DNA from: an uncultured Phycisphaerales bacterium
GTDB taxonomy: Bacteria > Planctomycetota > Phycisphaerae > Sedimentisphaerales > Anaerobacaceae
DNA: 64,000 bases
Assembly: GCA_937927975.1 (NCBI GenBank)
Contig: CALEZT010000268.1
Location: 106,399 to 170,398 of the forward strand
Direction of reading: 5' to 3'
The notes below the pieces were generated by a model that worked only from the letters and a program-made list of their open reading frames with translations, ran no database searches and was not told the origin of the DNA. The position numbers were made by a program, and so were the translations under genes. How positions within the stretch are numbered: position 1 is the stretch's first letter; each line of letters starts with the position of its first letter. Below, one piece after another: positions 42,994-51,287 of this stretch.

Positions 42994-43317
42994 ATGGCGA
43001 AATCGCGTGCTTACACCGATCTATACAATGATCTGCCGAAGAAGTCGGGGCGTATTTGCATCAATGCAAAACCGGACGAATCCGGCGAACTCCTGATTTG
43101 TGGAGATCCGGAGGGGCTTCGATACCTGGCAGCGGTCCTCACTTGGCTGGCGGGTTTTGATCAAGCCAAGAATCCTGACCCCGTGGGTTCTCGCGAGCAC
43201 TTGCACTTCAGACCCGGGGCCCAGTTGGACGTGCCGTCCTGTCCTGTTGAGGTCTGTCGGGCCGATGCCAAGGGAACGGGCGAACTGCCGAACTTCATGA
43301 GGCAAGAAAAGGACTGA
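42994..43317 (+). CDS. Small protein, possibly Imm32-like
   Basis: A 107-residue soluble protein. The ATG at 42994 has AGGAG 6-7 bases upstream, and the frame before it shows no family features. The segment LLICGDPEGLRYLAAVLTWL (residues 30-49) followed by EHLHF near 68 resembles the G-x-x-EGL...H-h-H pattern I recall for Imm32, a family of putative immunity proteins. No toxin is adjacent. Its base composition is slightly less GC-rich than the neighbours. The function is open. Confidence 0.6.
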   Translation: MAKSRAYTDLYNDLPKKSGRICINAKPDESGELLICGDPEGLRYLAAVLTWLAGFDQAKNPDPVGSREHLHFRPGAQLDVPSCPVEVCRADAKGTGELPNFMRQEKD

Positions 43318-43345
43318 AGAGCCGACAATGTCGGGTGCGGGCGGA

Positions 43346-44425
43346 TCAGGAGGCGTATCGCTTCTGCAGGTGGTCCACGGCTTCGGAGACGCTGGTGAAG
43401 ACCTTGTTGGCGGTCTGGGTTACGAAGACGGAGGGGCTTTGCTGGGCGGTCCAGATCACGTAGACTTCCTTGGCGGCTTCGTGGGCGTGCTGGAGTTCCC
43501 GCTCGACGCCGCTGGAGATGGCGGCCCGGCCGTCGGGCATGGCGGGCACAAAACTGACGATCATGTCCGCCTGGTCGATCAGCAGGAAGTCGCGGGCGTA
43601 GATCTGGTTGTTGATGTCCCGCTCGATCTGCAGGACCTCCTCGACGTCCAGGATCGCCCGTTCGCATCCCGCTGTGAACTCAGCGGTCTTGAGGCCCTGT
43701 TCGCGGGCCTGGCGGGCGATGGCGGGCAGGTGGGACTCCTCCAGGTCGCCGGGATCGAAGCAGATGAACAGGTCCTTCATCCGTTTGCGGAACTGGCCGA
43801 TCTCGTCCATGACGCTTTGGAGTCGTGCCACCGCGGTCATCGGGAAGCTCAGGTACGCTCGCTTGCGATTGCGCTCGAAGGCCAGGCGGTAGAAGGTGTC
43901 CACGGTCGGCTCGTCGCTGCCCAGGGACAGGCAGTAGAAGGGGACCTGGTCGTTGATGCCCTTGCAGAGCATCTCGGTGCTGATGATCTCCTCTTCCCGC
44001 CAGACGATCAGGTCCTTGAGGCTGTGCTCGACCGCGTGCTGATCCACGAGCCGGCGGTGCATCGCGACGACGCCATCAACCAGGCAGATGTACATGTCCG
44101 CGTTGAGCTGTCGCATCTGGTCGAAATCGACGGCAGGGAAGAGCCCGTGCCGCCAGCGGAAGGTGGCGTGGGTGTTGACGATCAGATTGGGCGCCTGGCG
44201 GGCCCGGACGATGATGTCCTTGAACACGCTGCGGCGCAGCGAGGCCAATCGTTTGAGAGAGATGTCCAGGATCTTGCCCGGCGGCACGTCCGGCGCCTCG
44301 GCGTACATCATGTCTCCGACGCTGCGAAGCTCGACCGGCTTGCCCTGTTGCCGGGCGTATCGACAGACCTCCTCAAGATAGCTCTTCTTGTTGAGGCCCA
44401 CCATTCCTGTGACGACGATGATCAT
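43346..44425 (-). CDS. P-loop kinase-like / nucleoside 2-deoxyribosyltransferase-like two-domain protein
   Basis: A 359-residue protein I cannot name. Residues 1-180 look like an archaeal-adenylate-kinase-type P-loop domain: MIIVVTGMVGLNKKSYLEEV at the start and INDQVPFYCLSL near 158. The phosphate loop is degenerate, G-x-x-G-L-N-K-K-S instead of the usual G-x4-G-K-[ST], with the lysines and serine kept. Residues about 185-345 (AYLSFPMTA at 190-198, FLLIDQADMIVSF near 278, SGVERELQHAHEAAKEVYVIW near 302) have the order and acidic/serine motifs of the nucleoside deoxyribosyltransferase-like fold (YLS..P, D..AD..v, S.G...E...A...k.v). The order kinase-NDT suggests nucleotide handling or sensing. 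No membrane segment. Ribosome site weak. Converges with the Imm32-like gene. Confidence 0.65.
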   Translation of the reverse strand: MIIVVTGMVGLNKKSYLEEVCRYARQQGKPVELRSVGDMMYAEAPDVPPGKILDISLKRLASLRRSVFKDIIVRARQAPNLIVNTHATFRWRHGLFPAVDFDQMRQLNADMYICLVDGVVAMHRRLVDQHAVEHSLKDLIVWREEEIISTEMLCKGINDQVPFYCLSLGSDEPTVDTFYRLAFERNRKRAYLSFPMTAVARLQSVMDEIGQFRKRMKDLFICFDPGDLEESHLPAIARQAREQGLKTAEFTAGCERAILDVEEVLQIERDINNQIYARDFLLIDQADMIVSFVPAMPDGRAAISSGVERELQHAHEAAKEVYVIWTAQQSPSVFVTQTANKVFTSVSEAVDHLQKRYAS

Positions 44426-44536
44426 CTGGTCTTGTAACGTCCTGTGAATTCTGTTGCCACAGAGAAGAACACACAGAACGAACCTCTGTGGTCTCTGTGT
44501 CCTCTGTGGCCAATTCCTCTTCTTCGCGAACTTCGG

Positions 44537-45661
44537 TTACTTGGACGCCGCGGTGCCTGCCTTGGGCGACAAGTGCAGGTTCTTCAACCTTTGCTGCCGG
44601 TCGTGTTCCCGCAGGGCCTCGATCAGCTCGCCCATGTTCCCGGCGATGATTTTGTCGAGGTTGTACAGCGACAGGCCGATGCGGTGGTCGGTGACGCGGT
44701 TCTGGGGGAAGTTGTATGTCCGGATCTTCTCCGACCGGTCGCCCGAGCCGATCATGTCGCGCCGTTGCGAATCGCGTTCCGCTCGGCGCTGGTTCTCGTA
44801 CAGCTCGAAGACGCGGCTTCGCAGGATTCGCCATGCTTTGGCACGGTTCTTGTGCTGGCTCGACTCTTCCTGCATATTCACGGTGATGCCGGTCGGGATG
44901 TGTTCCAGACGGATGGCGCTGCTGACCTTGTTGACGTTCTGGCCGCCGGGCCCGCTGGACCGGCTGACGTGCTCGATCACATCGGAGGGAGGGATCTGAA
45001 CATCCACTTCCTGCGCCTCGGGCAGCACCGCGACGGTGGCCGCGGAGGTGTGGATGCGGCCCTGCGCCTCCGTCTCGGGCACCCGCTGAACGCGGTGGCC
45101 GCCGCCCTCATAGCCCAGTTCCGCCCAAACGCCTTCGCCCTTGACGTTGACGATGATCTCGCGGAAACCGCCCATGTCCGAGGGGCTCAGGTCGAGCTGC
45201 TCGATGCGCCAGCGGCGACTGGCCGCGTAGCGGCTGTACATGTCGTAGAGGTCCCTGGCGAAGAGAGCCGCTTCTTCGCCCCCGGTGCCGGCTCGAATCT
45301 CCATGATGACCGAGTCGATGTGCATGTCGTCGGCCATGATCAGGGTGTTCAGGAGTTCATCCAGCAACAGGTCCTTGCGGCCCGTCAGTTGCTCGACCTC
45401 CTCTTCGGCCATGGCGCGAAGGTCCGCGTCCGCGGTCTCGTCCGCAACGATCTGCTGCGCCTCGGCCAGTTCGCCTGCCGTCTTCTTGTACTCGCGGTAC
45501 TTCACGACGATCGGGCGGTTCTTGCCTCGCTCTTTCGAGAGCGCAATGAGCTTGGCCGGCTCTCGGGAGACGGCAGGATCGGAGATCTGCTGCTCGACCT
45601 GCTCATACCGCGCATCGATCTCGTCAAGCAGGGCCAACAGGTGGTCGTGTTCTTTGTTCAT
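44537..45661 (-). CDS. prfA: Peptide chain release factor 1
   Basis: A 374-residue class I release factor that reads UAA and UAG. The codon-reading tripeptide is PET (in [16 protein letters not shown]), a normal PxT form for RF1. The catalytic loop is [15 protein letters not shown] with intact GGQ, and [20 protein letters not shown] is the RF1-type domain 4 block. The start at 45661 (ATG) is preferred to GTG at 45667. It follows rpmE; the methyltransferase prmC, often next, is absent here. A terminator-like hairpin lies between rpmE and prfA. Confidence 0.96.
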   Translation of the reverse strand: MNKEHDHLLALLDEIDARYEQVEQQISDPAVSREPAKLIALSKERGKNRPIVVKYREYKKTAGELAEAQQIVADETADADLRAMAEEEVEQLTGRKDLLLDELLNTLIMADDMHIDSVIMEIRAGTGGEEAALFARDLYDMYSRYAASRRWRIEQLDLSPSDMGGFREIIVNVKGEGVWAELGYEGGGHRVQRVPETEAQGRIHTSAATVAVLPEAQEVDVQIPPSDVIEHVSRSSGPGGQNVNKVSSAIRLEHIPTGITVNMQEESSQHKNRAKAWRILRSRVFELYENQRRAERDSQRRDMIGSGDRSEKIRTYNFPQNRVTDHRIGLSLYNLDKIIAGNMGELIEALREHDRQQRLKNLHLSPKAGTAASK

Positions 45662-45730
45662 CGGCACTCAGGGGCACAAGCGCAAACACAACACGGCCCG
45701 CTCGTGGCGGGGCCGAAGCCTTCCCGGCAT

Positions 45731-45767
45731 AAGAAAAGCCCCTGCCCCAGGTGCGGGGAGCAGGAGC
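45731..45767 (-). terminator. Terminator after rpmE
   Basis: On the minus strand GCTCCTGCTCC pairs with the GGGGCAGGGGC block (11 pairs with G-U wobbles), and TTTTCTT follows. It lies 25 bases after the rpmE stop and about 70 bases before prfA, so it may attenuate rather than end the rpmE-prfA transcript. Confidence 0.6.
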
Positions 45768-45791
45768 TCGTCAGATACTCGGCCGGAGCAG

Positions 45792-46022
45792 CTATTGCTG
45801 TCCTTCTTTGCCCTTCTTCATGTACGACGTGCCGTACTTCTTCTGGAACCGCTCGATGCGTCCTGCGGTGTCCATGAATCGCTGCTTGCCCGTGTAGAAC
45901 GGGTGGCACATCGAACAGGTTTCGGCGTGGATCTCATCGGCGGTGCTGCGGGTCTCGAACGTGTTGCCGCAACCGCAACGAACCACAACCTTATCGTACT
46001 TCGGGTGTATTTTTTCCTTCAT
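45792..46022 (-). CDS. rpmE: 50S ribosomal protein L31
   Basis: A 76-residue L31 of the zinc-binding type: [11 protein letters not shown] near residue 14 and [12 protein letters not shown] near 36 provide the CxC and CxxC ligands. The ATG at 46022 is chosen because GGAG (46031-46034 on the complement) is 8 bases upstream; the ATG 6 bases earlier is too close to it. It heads rpmE-prfA and is divergent from the DUF1573 genes. Confidence 0.95.
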   Translation of the reverse strand: MKEKIHPKYDKVVVRCGCGNTFETRSTADEIHAETCSMCHPFYTGKQRFMDTAGRIERFQKKYGTSYMKKGKEGQQ

Positions 46023-46055
46023 ATCCATTGCTCCGAAAGATTCTCGAAACCAACG

Positions 46056-46083
46056 ATTCTACCGTTCGGGTCCGGCTTTTCAA
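46056..46083 (-). promoter_or_regulatory. Sigma-70-type promoter of rpmE-prfA
   Basis: On the minus strand TTGAAA (46078-46083), a 16-base spacer and TAGAAT (46056-46061). The start would fall near 46049, leaving a short leader before the rpmE ATG. Confidence 0.6.
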
Positions 46084-46131
46084 GTGGAATTTTGCGATTT
46101 CCCGCCTTTTGCCCGGTCGGGAGAGAACTTC

Positions 46132-46160
46132 TTGCGAGAAGAGCCGTGTTACGATACAAT
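46132..46160 (+). promoter_or_regulatory. Sigma-70-type promoter of the DUF1573/cytochrome operon
   Basis: TTGCGA (46132-46137), a 17-base spacer and TACAAT (46155-46160), 50 bases before the ATG at 46211. It is back to back with the rpmE promoter. Confidence 0.6.
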
Positions 46161-46210
46161 ACGCCCGACTGGAAGGTTCCTCAGTCCGATTCCAATTTGG
46201 GAGTTCACGA

Positions 46211-47389
46211 ATGACCGCAAACGGGAGGATTCTCGGGGGTTTTCCCCGACGAGGAGGGGGGGATTCTTGCGTTGCCTGGGTGTTTCTGACCATGTGCCTG
46301 CTGGCCGGCGCGTTGACAGGGTGCCGGCGTGAAGCCTCTGTGCGAGACGCTCTGCCTGTGCAAGTCGATCGCTCGACAACCGTCGAGGTTTCCGCGGTGG
46401 ATCCCGCGGGACCCGATTCCCCCGAGGAGCCGATCTCGACGGGACAACTGGTCGAGGTTCAACCAGTCGTTCTGAGGCCCTCCATCGCGATCGAGAAACC
46501 CCTCCTGGATCTGGGGGAGATCGGCACGGATTCGAAACGCACAGGCGAATTCCGCTTCACGAATACCGGCAACGCCCCCTTGAAGATCCTGCAAATCCAT
46601 GGCTGCTGCGGAGTTACGACGCGAGGAGTCGAAGCGGGTCAGGAATACGCCCCCGGCCAACGCGGCGTCCTGGAATTCGAGCTTCCTGCCGGCTCGATGC
46701 CGGTTTCCGGTCGGACGTGGGAACTCCGCCTCCAGACGAACGATCCCGAACACAGCCTGGTGTCGCTGGTCATCAAGGCCTCCATTGTGCGTCGGGTGGT
46801 GGTCGATCCCCTGAGGATCACGCTCTTTCTCAAAAAGGAGAATGCCGGTTGCCGCGACATCACGATTCGCAGCCTGGACGCCATACCCTTCTCCATCGCC
46901 AGCGTGAAATCGATCGGGAATGTGATCTCGGCCGACTTCGATCCGGCCGTCAAGGCCACCGAATTCGTGCTGAAACCACGCGTCGAAATGGCGAGGCTCT
47001 CGACCAACCGAAAGGGCTCGGTCAGCATCGACCTGACGCATCCGGAGTGCGCCAATCTGCGAGTGCTGTTCGACGTTTTGCCTGAGTTCACGGTCAATCC
47101 GCTGAACCTGATGATTTTCAATCTGCGGCCGGATCAGCCCGTCCAGCGGGAGGTGTGGATTCTGAGCAATTACCAGGACGATTTCGAAATCGAATCCGTT
47201 TCGTCCCAGAATGGCCGCATCACGCTGCTCGAAAAGAAGAAGGTCGGGAACCGCTATCAACTGCAGGTTCAGATCAAGGTCCCTCCCAAAGAGGGCGATA
47301 CTACGATAGCTGCCGACGTTTTGAACGTGAAGATCCAAGGTGGCGAAACCGTCTCGATACCGTTCCGAGGGTTCTATGCGGGGGGATGA
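46211..47389 (+). CDS. DUF1573-domain lipoprotein, copy 1
   Basis: A 392-residue envelope protein. GGGAG lies 7 bases before the ATG. The lipobox LAGALTGC (cysteine near residue 37) predicts lipid anchoring. The DUF1573 domain (about 95-195) has LLDLGEIGTDSKRTGEFRF, then NTGNAPLKILQIHGCCGVTT with the CC pair. The rest (about 200-390) is an Ig-like extension (LRITLFLKKENAGCRDITI, HPECANLRVLFDVLPEFTV). Family members are Ig-fold (ASPM-SPD-2-Hydin-like) proteins of the periplasm without known enzyme activity. The next gene is a paralogue with matching motifs along its whole length. Confidence 0.87.
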   Translation: MTANGRILGGFPRRGGGDSCVAWVFLTMCLLAGALTGCRREASVRDALPVQVDRSTTVEVSAVDPAGPDSPEEPISTGQLVEVQPVVLRPSIAIEKPLLDLGEIGTDSKRTGEFRFTNTGNAPLKILQIHGCCGVTTRGVEAGQEYAPGQRGVLEFELPAGSMPVSGRTWELRLQTNDPEHSLVSLVIKASIVRRVVVDPLRITLFLKKENAGCRDITIRSLDAIPFSIASVKSIGNVISADFDPAVKATEFVLKPRVEMARLSTNRKGSVSIDLTHPECANLRVLFDVLPEFTVNPLNLMIFNLRPDQPVQREVWILSNYQDDFEIESVSSQNGRITLLEKKKVGNRYQLQVQIKVPPKEGDTTIAADVLNVKIQGGETVSIPFRGFYAGG

Positions 47390-47417
47390 CTCGATGTTGG
47401 CCCGACGGAGACTGAGT

Positions 47418-48521
47418 ATGAAAGATTCATCGCGATGTCGCTGGGTGGCGTCCCTGTTGCTGGCAGGGTTGTTGGCAGGTTGTCAAGGTCAGGCGACGAC
47501 CGAGAAGCCTGTGGTCGAAAGACCTGTGGTGGAAGAACCCGTGGCCGACAAGCCTGTGGAAGCGGCCCGTTCGGTCGAGCCGATCCAGATCGAAGCGACT
47601 GTGCTGGCGCCCCGGATTGCCATTAAGGAGCCTGTCATCGACCTTGGAGAGGTCGGAACAGACGCCACATGCACCGGGCGGTTCGAGTTCACCAATGCCG
47701 GCCAAGCTCCGCTGAAGATCCTCCAGGTCCACATGTGTTGCGGCGTTTCGGTCAAGGGGGTGGAGGCCGGTCAGGAATTCGCCCCAGGCCAGACCGGGGC
47801 CCTGGAATTCTCGTACGAGACCGGTTCGAGCCCGATTCCTGCGATTACGCGGGAAATCCGCATGCGGACCAACGATCCCGACCAGGTCATCGTCTCGTTC
47901 ACGATCCAAGCGGCCATCGTGCGTCGTGTGGAGTCCACGCCGAAGAGGCTCAGGCTGTTCCTCCAGAGGGAGAACGCCGCCTGCGAGGACATCACGCTTC
48001 GCAGCCTCGACGGAAAGCCGTTCGCCATCACGAGCTTCCGCTCCACCGCCAACGTGCTGTCGGCCGATTTCGATCCCAACGTCATGGCAACGGAGTTTGT
48101 GCTCAAACCCCGTGCGGACATGGAGAAGCTCCCCCGCAACGTTCGAGGGGTTATCAGCGTCAACCTGACGCATCCGGAGTGCGGCAACGTCCGCGTGCAG
48201 TTCGACGTCCTGCCGGAGTTCACCGTCAATCCGGGCCAGTTGGTGATCTGGAATCTGCGGGCCGGAGAGACCGTTCAGGAGAGACTCGAAATCTTCGGCA
48301 ACTACCAGGACGATTTCGAGGTCGAGTCCGTCTCGTCCCAGAGCGGGATCGTCACGCTTGTGGAGCAGAAGAGACTGGAGGATCGCCGGGAATTGCGGAT
48401 CGAGATCAAAGCTCCCCAGCGGAAAAAAGAAGAGGCTTTGCTGGCGGACGTGATCGAAGTGAAGATCAAGGGCAGCGAAACCGTGTCGATCCCCCTCCGC
48501 GGGATCTATGCAGGGGGATGA
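47418..48521 (+). CDS. DUF1573-domain lipoprotein, copy 2
   Basis: A 367-residue paralogue of the preceding gene. The ATG at 47418 is chosen, with GGAG 7 bases upstream and a perfect lipoprotein signal (WVASLLLAGLLAGC). VIDLGEVGTDATCTGRFEF, NAGQAPLKILQVHMCCGVSV, LRLFLQRENAACEDITL and HPECGNVRVQFDVLPEFTV match copy 1 block by block, so the pair arose by tandem duplication. After the lipid cysteine there is a valine/proline/glutamate-rich linker (VERPVVEEPVADKPVE) typical of a stalk. The cytochrome gene follows within 6 bases. Confidence 0.87.
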   Translation: MKDSSRCRWVASLLLAGLLAGCQGQATTEKPVVERPVVEEPVADKPVEAARSVEPIQIEATVLAPRIAIKEPVIDLGEVGTDATCTGRFEFTNAGQAPLKILQVHMCCGVSVKGVEAGQEFAPGQTGALEFSYETGSSPIPAITREIRMRTNDPDQVIVSFTIQAAIVRRVESTPKRLRLFLQRENAACEDITLRSLDGKPFAITSFRSTANVLSADFDPNVMATEFVLKPRADMEKLPRNVRGVISVNLTHPECGNVRVQFDVLPEFTVNPGQLVIWNLRAGETVQERLEIFGNYQDDFEVESVSSQSGIVTLVEQKRLEDRRELRIEIKAPQRKKEEALLADVIEVKIKGSETVSIPLRGIYAGG

Positions 48522-48527
48522 TCCCAG

Positions 48528-49907
48528 GTGTTGAACGCTCGTCTGATGGTCGCCCGAAGTGCCCGCCTGGCTCTGGGGCAAGAGAAGATGACTCTCGCAT
48601 TGGCAGGGACTTGCCTGCTCCTGGCGTGTCTGTCCTGCCCATCGGAAACCACTGCGCCCCACCCGCCTGCAGGCCAGGCGGACAGCGACGCCCCGTTCGT
48701 GGTCTTTCTGACGGGAAACACGCTGGGCTCGCTGCGTCCCTGCGGCTGCTCCGGCGGCCAGCTTGGCGGCCTGGAAAAGCGTCCTGCGATTTTCGACCGG
48801 ACGCCTGCCTCGAGCCGGGTGGTCGTCGATACCGGGAGCTTCGCCGCCGGCGATGGAGAACAGGATCTCATCAAGTTCCGCGTTCTGTTCGAGGCGCTTC
48901 GGCTTCTGGACTATGACGCAGTCTGCCTGACGGACGAAGACATCGCCATGGCCGAGCGTCTGGGTTTGTTGACGAATCCGCAGCGGGCGTTCACGCTCCT
49001 GAAGGATCGGGATGCCTCGCTTCAGGTGTTCACGAAGAGATTTCCGGACCAGGGCGTGACCGTCAAAGTCGCGACGTTGGATCCGCGGATCACCCCGCTG
49101 GAGCGCGTGGGAGAGATCTTTTCGAGAGAGGCAGGGGATAGGACCGTCAACATCCTGATCCTTCGCTCCCGAGAGAGCAGCCTGCTGGCGGATGTCGCGG
49201 CCAGGGCGCCGGGCGTCGATTGCATCGTCTGCCCGTCGGAGGTGGACGAGCCTGTGCTCTTGAGCGGGCCGGGCGCGATGCCCATGGTGGTCACGACCGG
49301 GCGTCTGGGGCGCCACATCTGTCGGCTGGACGTCGCCATCCCGGCCTCCGGCGGCAGGCCCACCTTGCGGTTTGCGGATATCCCGGTCACCGAAGACCTG
49401 CCCGACGATCCCGCCCTTGTCCGACTGTACAAGCAGTATCAGCAACTGGTCGGCGCCGCCAACCTGCTGGAGAGCTATCCGAGGATTCCGCTGCCCGAGG
49501 GGCTGGCGTTCACGGGTTCGCAGTCCTGTAAGCGGTGCCACCAGTACGAATTCGATGCGTGGCTGACCAAACCCCATGCGGACGCCCTGAGTTCGCTGAA
49601 GAGGGTGGGGTCGGATCGCGATCCCGAATGCGTGGTCTGCCATGTGATTGGAATGGAATACGACAGCGGCTACATCACGGAGGAAAAGACGCCGCACTTG
49701 AAGGACGTAGGGTGTGAAAACTGCCATGGTCCGGGCTCCGAGCACATCGCCTCGTTCGGCCAAAAGCCTACGCGGGAGCCGAAGATGAGCTGTCTGACGT
49801 GCCATACCCCGGAGAAGAGCACCGGTTTTGCCGGACACGAGGAGGAGTACATGAAGAAAATTGTCCATTGGAGGGAACCCGCAGCCGTCGGCAATGTCAA
49901 AGACTAG
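48528..49907 (+). CDS. Tetraheme cytochrome-c-like lipoprotein with metallophosphatase-like domain
   Basis: A 459-residue protein. I give the GTG at 48528 (GGGGG 10 bases upstream); ATGs at 48546 or 48588 are alternatives. A signal with a possible lipobox (LALAGTCLLLAC) follows. Residues about 55-300 resemble a 5'-nucleotidase/UshA-type fold (FLTGNTLGSLRPCGCSGGQL, then VVVDTGSFAAG), but the metal-ligand set looks incomplete. The C-terminal 130 residues have four CxxCH heme sites: SCKRCHQ, ECVVCHV, GCENCHG and SCLTCHT, as in cytochrome c554-like domains. It is predicted to be periplasmic or surface-exposed and to transfer electrons. It is 15 bases from the gspC-like gene. Confidence 0.85.
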   Translation: MLNARLMVARSARLALGQEKMTLALAGTCLLLACLSCPSETTAPHPPAGQADSDAPFVVFLTGNTLGSLRPCGCSGGQLGGLEKRPAIFDRTPASSRVVVDTGSFAAGDGEQDLIKFRVLFEALRLLDYDAVCLTDEDIAMAERLGLLTNPQRAFTLLKDRDASLQVFTKRFPDQGVTVKVATLDPRITPLERVGEIFSREAGDRTVNILILRSRESSLLADVAARAPGVDCIVCPSEVDEPVLLSGPGAMPMVVTTGRLGRHICRLDVAIPASGGRPTLRFADIPVTEDLPDDPALVRLYKQYQQLVGAANLLESYPRIPLPEGLAFTGSQSCKRCHQYEFDAWLTKPHADALSSLKRVGSDRDPECVVCHVIGMEYDSGYITEEKTPHLKDVGCENCHGPGSEHIASFGQKPTREPKMSCLTCHTPEKSTGFAGHEEEYMKKIVHWREPAAVGNVKD

Positions 49908-49922
49908 GGAAGGGGTGTCCTT

Positions 49923-50879
49923 ATGGTCAAGATATTGCAGATAACGGGTTTGGCCGCGGTGGCTTTCGCTGGCTTGGTTCTGGCTTCGGTTCTCGGACCT
50001 GTCGCGTTGATCCATCTCGACAGCAAGAACGATCAGCGAATCGGCAGGGTGCAGTCGTCGCCCGGCGCCGTTGAACGGTTTCAGGAACTGCACGGGGATC
50101 GGAATGCGCCGAACCAGGACACCAAACCGCCGCTGGTGAAACAGGCGGAGCTTTTCAAGGACATTATCGACCCAAAGCCTGTGATCGAGGACAGGCCGGT
50201 GGCCCGCGCCGAGCCTCCCGCTCGTGTGACGCCGGGACTCGCGCCCAGGGCGCCGGTCACCGCCAAGTTCACGCTGCTCGGAACGAGTCGTTCGACGTCG
50301 AATCCGAACGCCTCTTTCGCCTATATCCGTCTTCCCGACAACACCTATCAGTGGGTTCAGTCCGGCAGCGAGATCGGCCATCTGACCATCAAAGAGGTGC
50401 GTGAAGGCTCGCTGCTGTGCTGGGATGGTCAGCGGGAGAGCGAAGTGTCGATGGAAGCTGTCGTGGATCGGGTGAGCTTGATGACCGCGGACGAGGCGGC
50501 AGTTATCCCAACGGAGACGCCGATTCCCCAGGCTGTCCCTGCGAGGTCTTCCATCCCGGTGAAGATCAGCGAATCTCCCGCGGTCGTGCCCCAGGGAATG
50601 CCACAGCCGGCTCCAGCCGCGATGCGGAACGGCTCCTCGAAGATGACTGAGGAAGAGCAGCGGGCCGTCAGCGAGCTGGTCGAGAAATATCGAAAGATGC
50701 AAAGCGCCTCCGGCGACGCCAACGCAGCCACCGCGGCCGACCGGATCGCTCTGGCCAACAAGCTGATGTCCGAGATAAGGTCGTCCCGCGTCAGTCCGCA
50801 GGAGACGAGGAAACTGGAGAATCTGGGCGACCAGATTGTCCAGGACAACGAGCGGGCCCGCGAAGGGCAGAATCGCTAG
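49923..50879 (+). CDS. Type II secretion GspC/PilP-like inner-membrane protein
   Basis: A 318-residue protein with one N-terminal membrane helix (ITGLAAVAFAGLVLASVLG) and the rest outside. Residues about 115-180 (AKFTLLGTSRSTSNPNASF, then YQWVQSGSEIGHLTIKEV) have the homology-region pattern of GspC/PilP, which links the inner-membrane platform to the secretin. The remainder is Pro/Ala-rich, and a helix (EQRAVSELVEKYRKM) lies near the end. Identification rests mainly on gene order ahead of gspD, so it is moderate. Confidence 0.68.
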   Translation: MVKILQITGLAAVAFAGLVLASVLGPVALIHLDSKNDQRIGRVQSSPGAVERFQELHGDRNAPNQDTKPPLVKQAELFKDIIDPKPVIEDRPVARAEPPARVTPGLAPRAPVTAKFTLLGTSRSTSNPNASFAYIRLPDNTYQWVQSGSEIGHLTIKEVREGSLLCWDGQRESEVSMEAVVDRVSLMTADEAAVIPTETPIPQAVPARSSIPVKISESPAVVPQGMPQPAPAAMRNGSSKMTEEEQRAVSELVEKYRKMQSASGDANAATAADRIALANKLMSEIRSSRVSPQETRKLENLGDQIVQDNERAREGQNR

Positions 50880-51287
50880 TCCCCGAAAGAGCGAATTTCC
50901 CGAATCCCCGGCGGGCGGGATCGGGTTTCTCCGTACCCCCTTGCCGTCTCGATGAATCCCCCCTGGCGAGTCGGCTTTCGACATCATGTGGTTATCCGAC
51001 GCGCCGGTCCTTTCCCGTGTGCAACCGGCACAGACCTCAGAACCCCTGCGTTCGCTTACGCTCGACCGTTTCCGGCCGGCGCCAGTGCTGGCGTTCACGT
51101 TTTTTCTGGGCGACGCGGGAACTTTCATGGTTTCTCCCTGTCTGACTAAGTAGATGACGCCGCATGCTCGGTCCATCCGGAGGACGGTGTGTCCGCCGCG
51201 ACCGCGTCGGCGTTCTCGTATTGAAGTATTGGATTCTCGACTGACGTCGAAGTAATGGAGCAGGGTGACTTGGATACGAGGTACGAA
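50880..51287. other. Intergenic region between gspC-like and gspD
   Basis: These 408 bases hold a terminator-like hairpin near the left end and no gene I can support. An open frame runs through on the minus strand but is the shadow of the neighbours. I looked for c-di-GMP, cobalamin and T-box features and found none. A separate promoter for gspD is expected, but I cannot point to one with confidence. Confidence 0.45.
50899..50930 (+). terminator. Possible terminator after gspC-like gene
   Basis: CCCGA then TCCC pair with GGGA then TCGGG (9 pairs, one bulge), followed by TTTCT. It is 19 bases past the stop at 50879. The T run is short, so it may be weak. Confidence 0.4.

Noticed and set aside
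44455..44515. CTCTGTGG-type direct repeats between the P-loop protein and prfA as a CRISPR or regulatory array
   Set aside because: The units are short, irregular and without spacers; simple repetitive intergenic DNA.
47427..51176. A 1249-codon open frame on the minus strand across the DUF1573, cytochrome and gspC-like genes
   Set aside because: The plus-strand genes have signal peptides, lipoboxes and heme motifs; the antisense frame has none and is a shadow.
50940..51240. A small minus-strand gene with a GGGAGAAACCATG start in the gap before gspD
   Set aside because: The ribosome site is decent, but the frame runs on as antisense to gspC and its residues are Arg/Ser/Gly-rich without pattern.
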